Positions 1 through 8,262 of a DNA stretch of 64,000 nt are shown piece by piece. This DNA is from CAZJGG01 sp964545475 (lineage in GTDB: Bacteria; Bacillota; Clostridia; Lachnospirales; JAISER01), in NCBI GenBank assembly GCA_964545475.1, contig CAZJGG010000004.1, forward strand, positions 1-64,000. The letters run 5' to 3'. A model generated the notes under the pieces. It made no database searches. It was not told the origin of the DNA and saw nothing but the letters and a program-made list of their open reading frames with translations. Positions within the stretch are counted from its first letter, which is position 1; each line of letters opens with the position of its first letter. A program made the translations under genes and the position numbers.

Positions 1-1276
1 GTGTCAAGGTGAGGGTATGACCATAGCCTTAAAGAATATGATAAACAGCTTTTATGCAAAGGACATCTCAACAAAAGTCCGCACCGCCTATGAAGTCAAA
101 CGGCGCAACGGTGAGTTTACCGGCAAGATGGCTCCGTTTGGGTATATGAAATCACCCGAAAACAAGAACAAGCTCATTGTTGATGGAGAAGCTGCTGAGA
201 TTGTTCGGTTAATCTTTAAGCTGCGGTTAGAGGGTATGGGCATTTATCCTATTACACGGTACTTGAGTGAAAACACTATCCCAGCACCCGGTCATTATGG
301 TTTTCTCAAAGGTACAAACAAGGAGGAACGATATAGAAATCCGCAGCCGTGGGATATAACCGTGGTCAAGGCAATCTTGGAAAATATCGTATACTTAGGG
401 CATTTGGCTATGGGGAAAACGCAAACTAAAACTTTCCGCAAGCAAGAAGATGTGCCACAATCCGAATGGGTTATTGCCTATAACACGCATGAACCTATCA
501 TTTCACAGGCAGACTTTGAAGCTGTTGCTGTACTCATTAAACAGGAAACTGATAAACGCAACGGATATACAAAGCACCAACGTGAGCCACTGCCCGAATA
601 TATTCTTGAGGGTATGGTGTTTTGTGCTGATTGCGGCCGTGCATACCGACGGTTAGTTGCTTTAATGCGGGATAATGTAAGATACCGTATAACCTATAAC
701 TGTGTCACTTGTAACCGTAATCATCCTAAAAACACATACCGCCATTATCCTCAAAAGGAACTGTATCAAGTTGTTTATGCTGCCATTCGCCAGCAGATTG
801 AACTGTGTGCCGACACTCGTAAACTTATTGAGGGTATCAAGGCTTCAAAAGGTGTAAGCCGCAGGCAAACAGAGATGGACACTGAAATGCGGCGAATACA
901 AAAATGGCTTGATCGTTATCCGACAGTCAAATTAAAGCTATATAATGATTTATGTGCAGGTGTTCTTGATGAAAGTGAGTATCAATTGTTAGGTAACCAG
1001 TACGAAGCTGAACGCATAAAGCTGACCTCACAAATTGAACAGCTCCAAGCTGAAAAAGATAAGCTGCAACCTACTTTTGTTGAGAATAATAGGTGGATGT
1101 CGATGCTTGAACGTTTTATGGATGAAAAAGAGCTGACAAGAGAAATGGTTACTGCTTTAATTGAGAGAATCGAAGTCAACGGCAACCTCAATACAGAAAT
1201 CTTCTTTAAGTATCAAGACGAGTATAAGGAGTTGCTATCATTCATTCGGGAAAGTGAGGGCTATCTGCATGGATAA
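1..1276 (+). CDS. Large serine recombinase, 5' end outside the window
   Basis: The reading frame is open from base 2 to the stop at 1274-1276, so the gene starts upstream and the ATG at 17 is internal. The N-terminal resolvase catalytic domain with its active-site serine is not visible. What remains is its end (FYAKDISTKVRTA), the Recombinase domain with the MAPFGYMK turn, a zinc-ribbon domain (FCADCGRAY, then CVTCNRN) and a C-terminal coiled coil around residues 265-360. This is the usual architecture of TndX/TnpX-like site-specific recombinases that excise and insert elements through a 2-bp crossover. It overlaps the next recombinase gene by 8 bp, suggesting coupled translation. Confidence 0.85.
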   Translation, partial: CQGEGMTIALKNMINSFYAKDISTKVRTAYEVKRRNGEFTGKMAPFGYMKSPENKNKLIVDGEAAEIVRLIFKLRLEGMGIYPITRYLSENTIPAPGHYGFLKGTNKEERYRNPQPWDITVVKAILENIVYLGHLAMGKTQTKTFRKQEDVPQSEWVIAYNTHEPIISQADFEAVAVLIKQETDKRNGYTKHQREPLPEYILEGMVFCADCGRAYRRLVALMRDNVRYRITYNCVTCNRNHPKNTYRHYPQKELYQVVYAAIRQQIELCADTRKLIEGIKASKGVSRRQTEMDTEMRRIQKWLDRYPTVKLKLYNDLCAGVLDESEYQLLGNQYEAERIKLTSQIEQLQAEKDKLQPTFVENNRWMSMLERFMDEKELTREMVTALIERIEVNGNLNTEIFFKYQDEYKELLSFIRESEGYLHG

Positions 1277-2834
1277 TTCATTTGTACTGGCAAAATATCT
1301 GCGTATCTCGTCAGACGATGGAACGCATGGCGATAGCCAAAGCATTACAGGTCAGCGTGATCTTATCAATGCTTTTGTGCAATCCCATCCCGAATTGAAA
1401 AAAGTCCACTGTGTAGAGTATTGCGACGATGGTTTTTCCGGCACGAGCTTTGAACGCCCCGGCGTAAAGCAGTTGCTGGACGATATAAAGACAGGAAAGG
1501 TACATGGCATTGTTGTCAAGGATTTCTCTCGTTTTGGGCGCAACTATATAGAGGTTGGCGATTACATTGAACAGGTGTTTCCATTCCTGCGGATACGGTT
1601 TATCTCTATCAACGACGGATATGACAGCGCAACACAGCAGTATAACGCCGGTGACGTTGGTATTGCGTTTAAGCACCTTTGCAACGATTACTACTGCAAA
1701 GACCTATCTCGAAAAGTAAAAAGCGGACTAAAGACATTGTGGAAGTCCGGCAAATACTTGTCGAGTTACCCTCTGTTCGGCTTTCGCAAAGACCCCACGG
1801 ATATACACCGGCTTATTATTGACGAAGATGCGGCGGCGATTGTAAGGCGTATCTTTAATATGGCTATGCAAGGAGTAAGACCGTCGCTGATTGTTGCAAC
1901 GCTCAACCGCGAAGGCGTTCCTACACCGCTTATGTATCTTACAAAAAAGAAAAATGTCCAGAAATGGAGTAAGCGTTCCCTTTCATGGACGAACAACAAA
2001 GTCATTGAGATTATTCGGGACTTGCGCTACACAGGGACTATGACCAATGGCATGTATGAAGTAACTGGCTTTGCAAGTCGCAGAAGCCGCAAAACTAAAC
2101 AATCTGATTGGTACATTACCGAAAACACACATGAGCCAATTGTTTCAAAGGTTGAGTACGATAAAGCACAGCTTTGTATCCGTAAAATAAAAAAGGGTGC
2201 TGACAGAAGCCAAACCCTAACAAAATCTCCGTATTCTTTTCCTGTGAAAATCCGATGCGGCGGTTGCGGTCATGCTATGGTTAAAAATAGTGCTAAGAAA
2301 ATGGCGTACTATTGCAAATATCGGCGCACAGCCGCTTTTGATGGTTGTTTTGATGGTAAGATTGAGGTTGAAACGCTTAGAGCTATCTTACTTGCTTCCA
2401 TACAACAGCTTTACAAAGCAGTTGTAGAAAATGACAGACTTCAATCTGAGAGTATAGCCAATCCTCCGGTTGACAGCCTAAAGCAACGACAGTCGATGCA
2501 AAGAGAAATCGAACGCTTGACGAATCACAAGCTATCCTTGTACAAGAATTATAGCGACGGAATGATAAGCCGTGAGGATTATTTTGCCGGGCGAAAGTCT
2601 GCCGATGAAACTATTCAGAAGTTATCATCACAACTACATGAGCTTGAACAGGAATATGCTCAGTTTGAAGCAACGCCTGCAAGCGACAGTATCGTTTCAA
2701 AAGTGTTAGGCGGTACACCTTATCCTGTTGAATACACACCTGAGCTTGTCGCTGCCTTAGTGGATTGTGTTATTGTGCATGATGAAACAAGGGTAGAGAT
2801 AAAGTGGAAGTTTGCGGATTTCGTCCTGCAATGA
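1269..2834 (+). CDS. Large serine recombinase
   Basis: A 521-residue site-specific recombinase from the ATG at 1269, inside the end of the preceding gene; an open extension upstream to 1161 is ignored because it overlaps that gene. The resolvase domain begins with the catalytic-serine motif YLRISSDDG and continues with DGFSGTSFERPG and VVKDFSRFGRNY. The Recombinase domain follows (LFGFRKDP), then a zinc ribbon (IRCGGCGHAM with a later YCKY) and a coiled coil near residues 400-470. It resembles recombinases found in pairs or triplets at the ends of Clostridia elements. Partner subunits and crossover site are unknown. Confidence 0.9.
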   Translation: MDNSFVLAKYLRISSDDGTHGDSQSITGQRDLINAFVQSHPELKKVHCVEYCDDGFSGTSFERPGVKQLLDDIKTGKVHGIVVKDFSRFGRNYIEVGDYIEQVFPFLRIRFISINDGYDSATQQYNAGDVGIAFKHLCNDYYCKDLSRKVKSGLKTLWKSGKYLSSYPLFGFRKDPTDIHRLIIDEDAAAIVRRIFNMAMQGVRPSLIVATLNREGVPTPLMYLTKKKNVQKWSKRSLSWTNNKVIEIIRDLRYTGTMTNGMYEVTGFASRRSRKTKQSDWYITENTHEPIVSKVEYDKAQLCIRKIKKGADRSQTLTKSPYSFPVKIRCGGCGHAMVKNSAKKMAYYCKYRRTAAFDGCFDGKIEVETLRAILLASIQQLYKAVVENDRLQSESIANPPVDSLKQRQSMQREIERLTNHKLSLYKNYSDGMISREDYFAGRKSADETIQKLSSQLHELEQEYAQFEATPASDSIVSKVLGGTPYPVEYTPELVAALVDCVIVHDETRVEIKWKFADFVLQ

Positions 2835-2875
2835 AAAATATTTGTTAATTTTCTTAGTCCTGTCTTGACATCGGC

Positions 2876-3523
2876 TCATTTTAAAGCGGCTATTTCTTCA
2901 CGCCTTAATCCAAGCATTCCAGCGAGCCTTACAACAATTTCCATTCTATCGCCATTTACAACTAATAGTAATTTTTTAAATTGCTCAACTGTGTAATAGT
3001 CTCTTTCGTTTTTAACCTCTCTTAACGGTTCGACTTTCTCTAAAGGATTTTTAATTATTTTATCTTCATTGACGGCATACTTTAATGCATCTTTCAAAAG
3101 TGCGTAGTGCTTTCTGATGGTGTTATCAGATAACCCTTTGTCATGCATAAGCCGAATGTATGAATTGATCACGGAAGGTGTAACGGCTTGTAGCTTCAAT
3201 TCACCAATAGAAGGAATAATATGATTATAAATAATATTTTTATATCCATATAGCGTTGTTTCTTCGCAACGGATATTTTTAATGTCATTAAGCCAATATT
3301 CCAACCAATTTTTTAACAAAATGCCAGTAGGCGCTACGATATTACCCTTGTTTTTATCGGCTTCAAAAGCAGTCAAAGTTTTTTTTGCTTCTTTAAAATC
3401 TTTAAAAGTCTTTGTTGCTTTTATTCTTTTTCCATTTTCGTCTTTGCCGTAATCAAAATGAACATAATAAATTTCTCTAACATCATCAAAAGAAATATTT
3501 CGCTGTACTGCTTTTCTTCCCAT
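2876..3523 (-). pseudogene. Tyrosine integrase, C-terminal catalytic domain lost
   Basis: The 215-residue product has the N-terminal AP2-like/SAM-like arm- and core-binding domains of phage and ICE integrases (residues 1-170) and then only the start of the catalytic domain. It stops right after GLRREEIAALK, the motif holding the first catalytic arginine. The rest of the active site (K, HxxR, H/W and the tyrosine nucleophile) is missing. The stop codon lies at the junction with the serine-recombinase element, so insertion of that element probably truncated it. Intact relatives are about 370-400 residues. It should be inactive. Confidence 0.85.
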
Positions 3524-3524
3524 A

Positions 3525-3608
3525 TTTGTCTACCACCCTTTGGATTTGTCTACCAATATAGAATATTATAACAGATAAAAATGCATTTGTCTACCAACAA
3601 GTCTACCA
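3525..3608. repeat. Four short direct repeats (TTTGTCTACCA) upstream of the broken integrase
   Basis: TTTGTCTACCA occurs at 3525-3535, 3545-3555 and 3586-3596, and a shorter GTCTACCA at 3601-3608, immediately upstream of the tyrosine integrase start codon. Repeated 10-11-mers beside an integrase gene are typical of arm-type integrase binding sites or of sites for autoregulation. This is inferred from position; no binding data are available. Confidence 0.5.
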
Positions 3609-3637
3609 AAAAATAAAAACCCTTGAAATTCAAAGGT

Positions 3638-5185
3638 TTAGGATGGAGTATAGCATTTAGTATCCGAACCCGTCAAGCCTTTGTTTTTGGTGGGTTTAGA
3701 TACGCTCATACCTACATCCCCATCCTCTACTCGTTCATCCATGCTATCCAACATTTCTATATAAGAAATTTGCTTGCTGTCTTTAATGTTATAATAGATA
3801 ACGGCTTTATCATCGTATAGGTAAATGGCATTGATGAAAACATCGATAATACGTTTTCTAAATTCCATGTCAAAGAGATCGCCCTTGCAGAACACTTTCA
3901 ACCACGCTATTATGTCTTGTTTTGTGTATCGGATGTTGTTGGCAATTTTAAGCTTGGTTAAGTCTATTTCTAAGTCAGTTTTTTGTAATTCCATTTCCTC
4001 TATTTTTGCTTCACAGTTTTTCATTATAGACTTAGAATTTGTTTCAAGCATCATATCGAAGCATTTTTTAATGTCGCGCTCAATTTTGGCGTGTCGCTTT
4101 TCCATATCATGTATCCGGCTATTGTTAAATTCCTTATCATATTCGGCTACTACTGCATCCGCTATAATTTCCATCCGTTCCGGCGTTAAAACGTATTCAA
4201 GTGTCTGTTCCACTACATACCATTCTAAATAATCCTTTTTTTCACTTGCTTTTTTGCATGAATGATTTTTTTTGCGGTTGTGGCAAGTGTAATAATAATG
4301 CTTGTTTCCTTGTTTGCTTGTCCCGGCATCCCCGTGCATATGCGCCCCGCAGTAACCGCAAAAGAGTTTATTAAAAAGAAGGTATTCAATCCGCGCCTTT
4401 TTAGTTGCGCCCGCTTTTTTATTTAAATCTAACCGTTCTTGTACCTTATCGAATAATTCACGCTCAATAAGAGCGGGGCAAGCATCCTCTACAACAATAT
4501 CATTCCATTCCATAATACCGATGTACCTTTTTGAACGTAAAGCAGTTTGAAAAGCTGTATGACCGTATGGCTTGCCGCTTGCTGTTCTTACGCCTTTTGC
4601 GGTAAGTTCATCTACAATATCCCTTTTTGACACGCCTTTAGCATATTGCTCAAAGGCGTGTTTTATTATTGGGGCTTTTTCATCATCAATTACGAGCCGC
4701 TTATTAACAACTTTATAGCCAATAGGTACAGAACCACCGATGTATTGACCTTTCAACGCACTCTCACGATAGCCGCGCTTAATTTTTTGGCTCAATTCGA
4801 GCGAATAATATTCCGCACTTGCTTCTAAAACTGCTTCTAAAATTACGCCCTCTGGATTGTCGCTTATGTTTTCTGTAGCTGAAACAACCTTTACGCCGAG
4901 TTGCTTTAATTTATGCTTATATACCGCACTATCGTACCTATTGCGCGTAAAGCGATCGAGCTTGTAAACGATAACATAATGAAACTCTTTCTTTCTTGCA
5001 TCTGAAATCATGCGTTGAAAATCGGGGCGATCATCAGTACGCCCCGATATAGCACGATCAATATATTCACCGACAATAGTATAGCTCTCACGTTCGGCAA
5101 ATGTATAACAATCCCTTAATTGTCCTTCTATACTTTGTTCTGTTTGAGAAGAACTGCTATAACGGGCATAAATTACAGCGTTCAT
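3638..5185 (-). CDS. int: Prophage large serine integrase
   Basis: A 515-residue serine recombinase that would integrate and excise the prophage. The catalytic motif YARYSSSSQ is at residues 7-15, followed by DRAISGRTDDRP and KLDRFTRNRYD of the resolvase domain. The Recombinase domain carries GGSVPIGYKV; the zinc ribbon is FCGYCGAHM with a later YYTCHNR; a coiled coil spans about residues 370-420. It is the last gene of the leftward lysogeny operon and its 3' end faces the presumed attL, the usual arrangement. Phage directionality would need a separate factor, not recognised here. Confidence 0.93.
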   Translation of the reverse strand: MNAVIYARYSSSSQTEQSIEGQLRDCYTFAERESYTIVGEYIDRAISGRTDDRPDFQRMISDARKKEFHYVIVYKLDRFTRNRYDSAVYKHKLKQLGVKVVSATENISDNPEGVILEAVLEASAEYYSLELSQKIKRGYRESALKGQYIGGSVPIGYKVVNKRLVIDDEKAPIIKHAFEQYAKGVSKRDIVDELTAKGVRTASGKPYGHTAFQTALRSKRYIGIMEWNDIVVEDACPALIERELFDKVQERLDLNKKAGATKKARIEYLLFNKLFCGYCGAHMHGDAGTSKQGNKHYYYTCHNRKKNHSCKKASEKKDYLEWYVVEQTLEYVLTPERMEIIADAVVAEYDKEFNNSRIHDMEKRHAKIERDIKKCFDMMLETNSKSIMKNCEAKIEEMELQKTDLEIDLTKLKIANNIRYTKQDIIAWLKVFCKGDLFDMEFRKRIIDVFINAIYLYDDKAVIYYNIKDSKQISYIEMLDSMDERVEDGDVGMSVSKPTKNKGLTGSDTKCYTPS

Positions 5186-5193
5186 ATTATCAC

Positions 5194-5490
5194 CTACTGT
5201 TTATTTAAGAGTGCTTCAATGTTTTTGTTAATTCTACTAAGTTGATTGATGATAAGCCAGTTTTGCTCAACTAAAGCGGATAAGTATGTAACCTTAGCTT
5301 GTTCTTCACCTTTTGCAAAACTCAAAGCAATTCCAACTTTGAAAAATCCATTTCCGGCAAGATCGCCCGCAATTCTTTTTAGGACAGCTAAATCTTTTCC
5401 ATCCAAGTCGATTAAATTGTACCTATTCATAAATTCTTGCATTTCTCTAATGTTCTTTTCTTCTGCTGTTTCCTTTTTGCCACCAAACAT
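5194..5490 (-). CDS. Small conserved mobile-element protein
   Basis: A 98-residue soluble, mostly helical protein beginning MFGGKKETAEEK and ending in a predicted amphipathic helix (INKNIEALLNKQ). No catalytic motif is visible. It lies 8 bp upstream of the integrase gene in the same operon and downstream of the Ltp-like gene, so it is probably expressed in the lysogen. Function unknown; a role helping integration or immunity is only suggested by position. Confidence 0.6.
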   Translation of the reverse strand: MFGGKKETAEEKNIREMQEFMNRYNLIDLDGKDLAVLKRIAGDLAGNGFFKVGIALSFAKGEEQAKVTYLSALVEQNWLIINQLSRINKNIEALLNKQ

Positions 5491-5560
5491 AGTAATAATC
5501 TCCTTTTTATTTTATTTGACATACAGCACACCACATAAATTAATTAGTAGAATTTATCTT

Positions 5561-6190
5561 TTAGTATCCGCTTGATTCTGCACCGTAGACCGCTTGCGCA
5601 TTAGTAAAACCTTCATATTCGAGTTGAGTAATTAAACTGTCCCGAGAAAAAGAAGAATAATCTAAATAAGATTTAGCCATTTTAGCGGCTTGTTCATTCC
5701 AATCAGCGCCGCAATTATCAGCCGCATATTTAGCATCTTCACTTGAATATTTTTCGTACTCTAATTGTTTTATTAAACCTGTGTATGAAAAAGATGTATA
5801 ACTTAAATATGCTTTAGCTGTTTTAAGCGCATTTTTTTGCCCTAGCGTTTCGCTTGGATTATTGTTTGAGAGTGGTGTATCGGATGTCGGCGTGGAGTTA
5901 GGAGTTTCAATTGGTGTTGGCGTTTCAGTTGGGATTGTTGTTTCGGCTGGAATTTGTGTTTCTGTTTCAGGCGGTTTAGAAATTTCAGCACTTGCTATCG
6001 CCGTTGTAGGTTGTTTAGTAGGCTTGCTATTTGGAAAAATAGCTACAATAAAAATAAGACCGAAAAAACATGTAAATAATGTTTTTACAAGCTTATTCCA
6101 ATTCCTATACTTCCATAAGAAAAATATACCCAGTGGTGAAAATAAAAATAGAAATAATATAGTAGCCCATGTTTTTTGATACCATTTCAT
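5561..6190 (-). CDS. Membrane-anchored Ltp-domain protein, candidate superinfection exclusion factor
   Basis: A 209-residue protein with two hydrophobic segments (about 9-27 and 37-52), a Pro/Thr-rich linker (55-115) and two repeated C-terminal helix-turn-helix units (about 119-161 and 166-207). The repeats share the pattern A-K-x-Y-L-x-Y-x-S-F-S-x-x-x-L-I-x-Q-L-E-Y-E. This matches the Ltp (host cell surface-exposed lipoprotein) repeat family. In Streptococcus phage TP-J34, Ltp blocks DNA injection by related phages by acting on the tape-measure protein. Location directly downstream of the repressor fits expression during lysogeny. Here the anchor is transmembrane helices rather than a lipobox. 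Confidence 0.75.
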   Translation of the reverse strand: MKWYQKTWATILFLFLFSPLGIFFLWKYRNWNKLVKTLFTCFFGLIFIVAIFPNSKPTKQPTTAIASAEISKPPETETQIPAETTIPTETPTPIETPNSTPTSDTPLSNNNPSETLGQKNALKTAKAYLSYTSFSYTGLIKQLEYEKYSSEDAKYAADNCGADWNEQAAKMAKSYLDYSSFSRDSLITQLEYEGFTNAQAVYGAESSGY

Positions 6191-6228
6191 AAATATATAC
6201 CCCCTGTTTTTTATAATTTATTTTCTTT

Positions 6229-6738
6229 TTAAACAATGCCTTTGTTTCCGTAATCGTCTGAGTGTATTAATACTGATGATGTTTCCCCTTTTAACTCATC
6301 CCTTAATTCAAGTTCATAGTTCTTTAAATTTTCTCTTATAATGTCTTCCTTAGTTGCCGCTATTTCGTCATTTTTGTTAAATACCTGTTTAAAATGTTCT
6401 ATTAGTTTAAATCTAATATCCTCATCTAATTGCATATAAGCCTTAATAATATCAACTTCAAGGGCTGTCAAGCTGTTTTTTTCAGCATATTCATCAAGAG
6501 TAAGTATGGCATCTTGTGCAAACATTTCTCCCGTGCCATTCAATAACCAATTTGTATTAACTTTAAAAACCTTACAAATATAATCTAGGAATGAAAAATC
6601 AAAGTTAATCTTATTGAGTTCGTAAGTAACAATCTTATCCCGACTACAATTAAGTTTTTTCGCAAATTCATTTTGAGTAAGCTCCAAAGACTTTCTTAAT
6701 AATCTAATCCTATTCGCTATATCTATATTCAAATTCAT
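6229..6738 (-). CDS. CI-like XRE-family prophage repressor
   Basis: About 169 residues with an N-terminal XRE helix-turn-helix (residues 8-62; IRLLRKSLELTQNEFAKKL then CSRDKIVTYE). The C-terminal part is helical and lacks a recognisable S24 peptidase, so it is not an obvious LexA-type self-cleaving repressor. The start is uncertain: ATG at 6738 sits directly on a strong GAGGTGAT ribosome site, which would better serve the TTG at 6732. It is first in the leftward lysogeny operon and divergent from the early genes, with two palindromic operators between them. Confidence 0.85.
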   Translation of the reverse strand: MNLNIDIANRIRLLRKSLELTQNEFAKKLNCSRDKIVTYELNKINFDFSFLDYICKVFKVNTNWLLNGTGEMFAQDAILTLDEYAEKNSLTALEVDIIKAYMQLDEDIRFKLIEHFKQVFNKNDEIAATKEDIIRENLKNYELELRDELKGETSSVLIHSDDYGNKGIV

Positions 6739-6750
6739 CACCTCACAAAT

Positions 6751-6839
6751 AGTATACTGGCAAGAATAGTGGTTGTCAACACAAAAAGGAAATAAATTTT
6801 AAAAAAAGTGTTGACAACCACATTAAACTGTATTAAAGT
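6751..6839. promoter_or_regulatory. Divergent lysogeny/early promoters with paired inverted operators
   Basis: Two copies of a 14-bp element lie in inverted orientation: GTGGTTGTCAACAC at 6769-6782 and GTGTTGACAACCAC at 6808-6821. Each is itself built on a near-palindrome GTTGWCAAC. Each contains the -35 hexamer TTGACA of one promoter. Leftward: TTGACA (6779-6774), 17-bp spacer, TATACT (6756-6751). Rightward: TTGACA (6811-6816), 17-bp spacer, TAAAGT (6834-6839). Repressor dimers on these sites would cover both -35 boxes, giving a simple switch. Confidence 0.85.
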
Positions 6840-6877
6840 ATGATTACAAACACATTAACTAAGAGGAGTGATACTAA

Positions 6878-7030
6878 ATGAACATACATATCAATCGAAC
6901 AGAAGAAAGCACATTAGAAGAAATTGTTAAAATGTTGAAAACTTTGTCTATTGAAGAACAAAAGGAAATGCAGTCGTTTATACACGGCATGATTTTTGCT
7001 AAAAATTCTAGTCAATCAAAATCGGCTTAA
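6878..7030 (+). CDS. Small early phage protein
   Basis: A 50-residue ORF from an ATG preceded by AGAGGAG (6862-6868). The protein is acidic-then-basic and helical (TEESTLEEIVKMLKTL, then EEQKEMQSFIHGMIF). It is the first gene after the rightward early promoter, the position usually held by Cro or antirepressor genes, but it has no visible helix-turn-helix. Similar short helical proteins are common in Clostridia prophages. Function unknown. Confidence 0.6.
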   Translation: MNIHINRTEESTLEEIVKMLKTLSIEEQKEMQSFIHGMIFAKNSSQSKSA

Positions 7031-7056
7031 TATCTATAGGGGAGCGGGGGATTTTT

Positions 7057-7299
7057 ATGGCGCAGAAAGGCGCAAAAGAAGAAAGGTTTATACAAGTCGG
7101 TACGTTCGCATTACGCAGTCCGAAGGGTGAGTTTTTGCCATCCGTTCCTCTGTTTATCAAAGCAGAGGACGCAGGGGGAGTAAACGAGAAAACAGGGCTA
7201 ACCATAGCCGAGGAAATTTCTCTTATAAATGTAGGAAAGGTATTTGCTGATAAATTCAAGCAGTACACCGATGGCGTAAAGCCGAAAGGAGCTAAATAA
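7057..7299 (+). CDS. Small early phage protein, function unknown
   Basis: An 80-residue protein (MAQKGAKEERFIQVG start) with a preceding GGGGAGCGGGGG ribosome site. It is mixed alpha/beta and lysine-rich at the C terminus, without recognised motifs. It lies in the rightward early operon, 3 bp before the next small gene. Confidence 0.6.
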   Translation: MAQKGAKEERFIQVGTFALRSPKGEFLPSVPLFIKAEDAGGVNEKTGLTIAEEISLINVGKVFADKFKQYTDGVKPKGAK

Positions 7300-7302
7300 A
7301 CG

Positions 7303-7515
7303 ATGGAGTATAACGGTATTAACTTTGATGACTATACAAAAAATGATGACGGTACATTATGGGCACAAATATGTAATACATGTGTTGTTAACTATCAAGT
7401 AGAAAACAAATTGCTTGATGACAGCGGTAGTGGCATATGTGGCGTTTTGGGTTGTGAAAATGAAGCAGATTATTATATAGATTTTCCAAGTGAGGAAGTG
7501 AAGAACGATGACTAA
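7303..7515 (+). CDS. Small acidic protein with cysteine pairs
   Basis: A 70-residue acidic protein with ICNTC and GICGVLGC, i.e. four to five cysteines that could form a small zinc-binding fold. Its stop codon overlaps the start of the decayed methyltransferase gene at 7508, suggesting the two were translationally coupled. Function unknown. Confidence 0.55.
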   Translation: MEYNGINFDDYTKNDDGTLWAQICNTCVVNYQVENKLLDDSGSGICGVLGCENEADYYIDFPSEEVKNDD

Positions 7516-7875
7516 AATTCTCATAGGGGATCGCCTTGTACACATTGGAGTATAGCACAAAAAAATAACAGAGAAACAGAGCCGCAAGGTTTAGGATGGG
7601 AGCATTCAAAAACTATCATTCATATTTTGAAACATGCGAACATTCCACTTGATGAACAAATTATCGTACTATCCATTTATGATGGAATAGGTACAGGGCG
7701 TTATTGCTTTGATAAATTAGGCTATAAAAATGTGACATATTACGCTTACGAGGTAGACAAATACGCAATGCAAATAGCAACGAGCAATTTCATCGACATT
7801 ATAGAATGCGGTGATGCTTTTCAAGTCAGAGAAGCGGGATGGCATATCGACACTAACAAGCAAACAGCTATATGA
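7508..7875 (+). pseudogene. Decayed C5-cytosine DNA methyltransferase with motif IV ahead of motif I
   Basis: The frame starting at ATG 7508 reads MTKILIGD and stops after 15 codons. Adding one G to the G4 run at 7526-7529 restores MTKILIGG-SPCTHWSIAQ, joined in frame to a segment with GLGWE, VLSIYDGIGTG and YYAYEVDKYA. SPC is the catalytic motif IV and DGIGTG is the SAM-binding motif I, so the order is permuted, as I recall for some phage methyltransferases. The middle (ENV motif VI and target-recognition region) and the C terminus are missing, so there is both a frameshift and a large deletion. Not functional as written. Confidence 0.7.
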
Positions 7876-7898
7876 GGTAGAAAGGCAGGAGCGGGAAT

Positions 7899-8105
7899 AT
7901 GCAGTACAGATGCAAATTGAATATTGAATACGAAATAATCGTATCAGCCAAAAACAAAGAAGCGGCAGAAATACGAGTTTTTGAAACAATCGGCGAAGCG
8001 GTAACACAGGGCGAAATACCGATGGACATATTCAAAACGCCGCCGGATACACAGCCGATCCCGATGCTTGTGGGGGTTGATGTTTCCCCATTCAAAGGGG
8101 GTTAA
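7899..8105 (+). CDS. Small phage protein, function unknown
   Basis: A 68-residue protein beginning MQYRCKLNIEYEIIVSAKNK with a beta-strand-rich first half and a proline-rich second half (IFKTPPDTQPIPMLVGVD). It follows the decayed methyltransferase in the early operon with a GCAGGAGCGGG ribosome site. No family recognised. Confidence 0.5.
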   Translation: MQYRCKLNIEYEIIVSAKNKEAAEIRVFETIGEAVTQGEIPMDIFKTPPDTQPIPMLVGVDVSPFKGG

Positions 8106-8109
8106 AGAT

Positions 8110-8262
8110 ATGCGGACGTATAGCGGCAGGGATAGCCCTGTACATGAAATATGCTGTAAATGCGGTAAAAAGTGGAACATCAGCGTGTTAGCGGTGATAC
8201 CTAAAAGCGGGTATATATGCCCTCATTGTGAGTTTAGGAAAAATAAAAATATGGAGGAATGA
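8110..8262 (+). CDS. Small zinc-ribbon protein
   Basis: A 50-residue protein from the ATG at 8110 with two knuckles, CCKCGKKW and CPHCEFRK, a typical small zinc ribbon. The upstream in-frame ATG at 8068 lies inside the preceding gene and is less likely. Its stop overlaps the start of the downstream lectin-fold gene (ATGA), indicating coupled translation. Confidence 0.6.
   Translation: MRTYSGRDSPVHEICCKCGKKWNISVLAVIPKSGYICPHCEFRKNKNMEE

Larger units (their letters stand above)
1..2875 (+). mobile_element. Right end of a serine-recombinase mobile element (partial)
   Basis: Two overlapping large serine recombinase genes run toward a junction near 2876, where an unrelated tyrosine integrase gene on the other strand is cut off. 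Adjacent large serine recombinases at an element's end are typical of Clostridia mobilizable and integrative elements, so this is read as the terminal module of an element that continues left of the window. The exact terminus is inferred only from where the integrase homology stops; about 40 bp separate the last recombinase stop from it. Confidence 0.55.

Noticed and set aside
1161..1268. N-terminal extension of the second serine recombinase
   Set aside because: It overlaps the upstream recombinase, and the conserved resolvase domain begins just after ATG 1269.
3628..7605. A shared 14-mer (AAGGTTTAGGATGG) near the integrase end and at 7586 as an att repeat
   Set aside because: A 14-base match is expected by chance in 64 kb, and the second copy lies inside the methyltransferase remnant, not at a prophage end.
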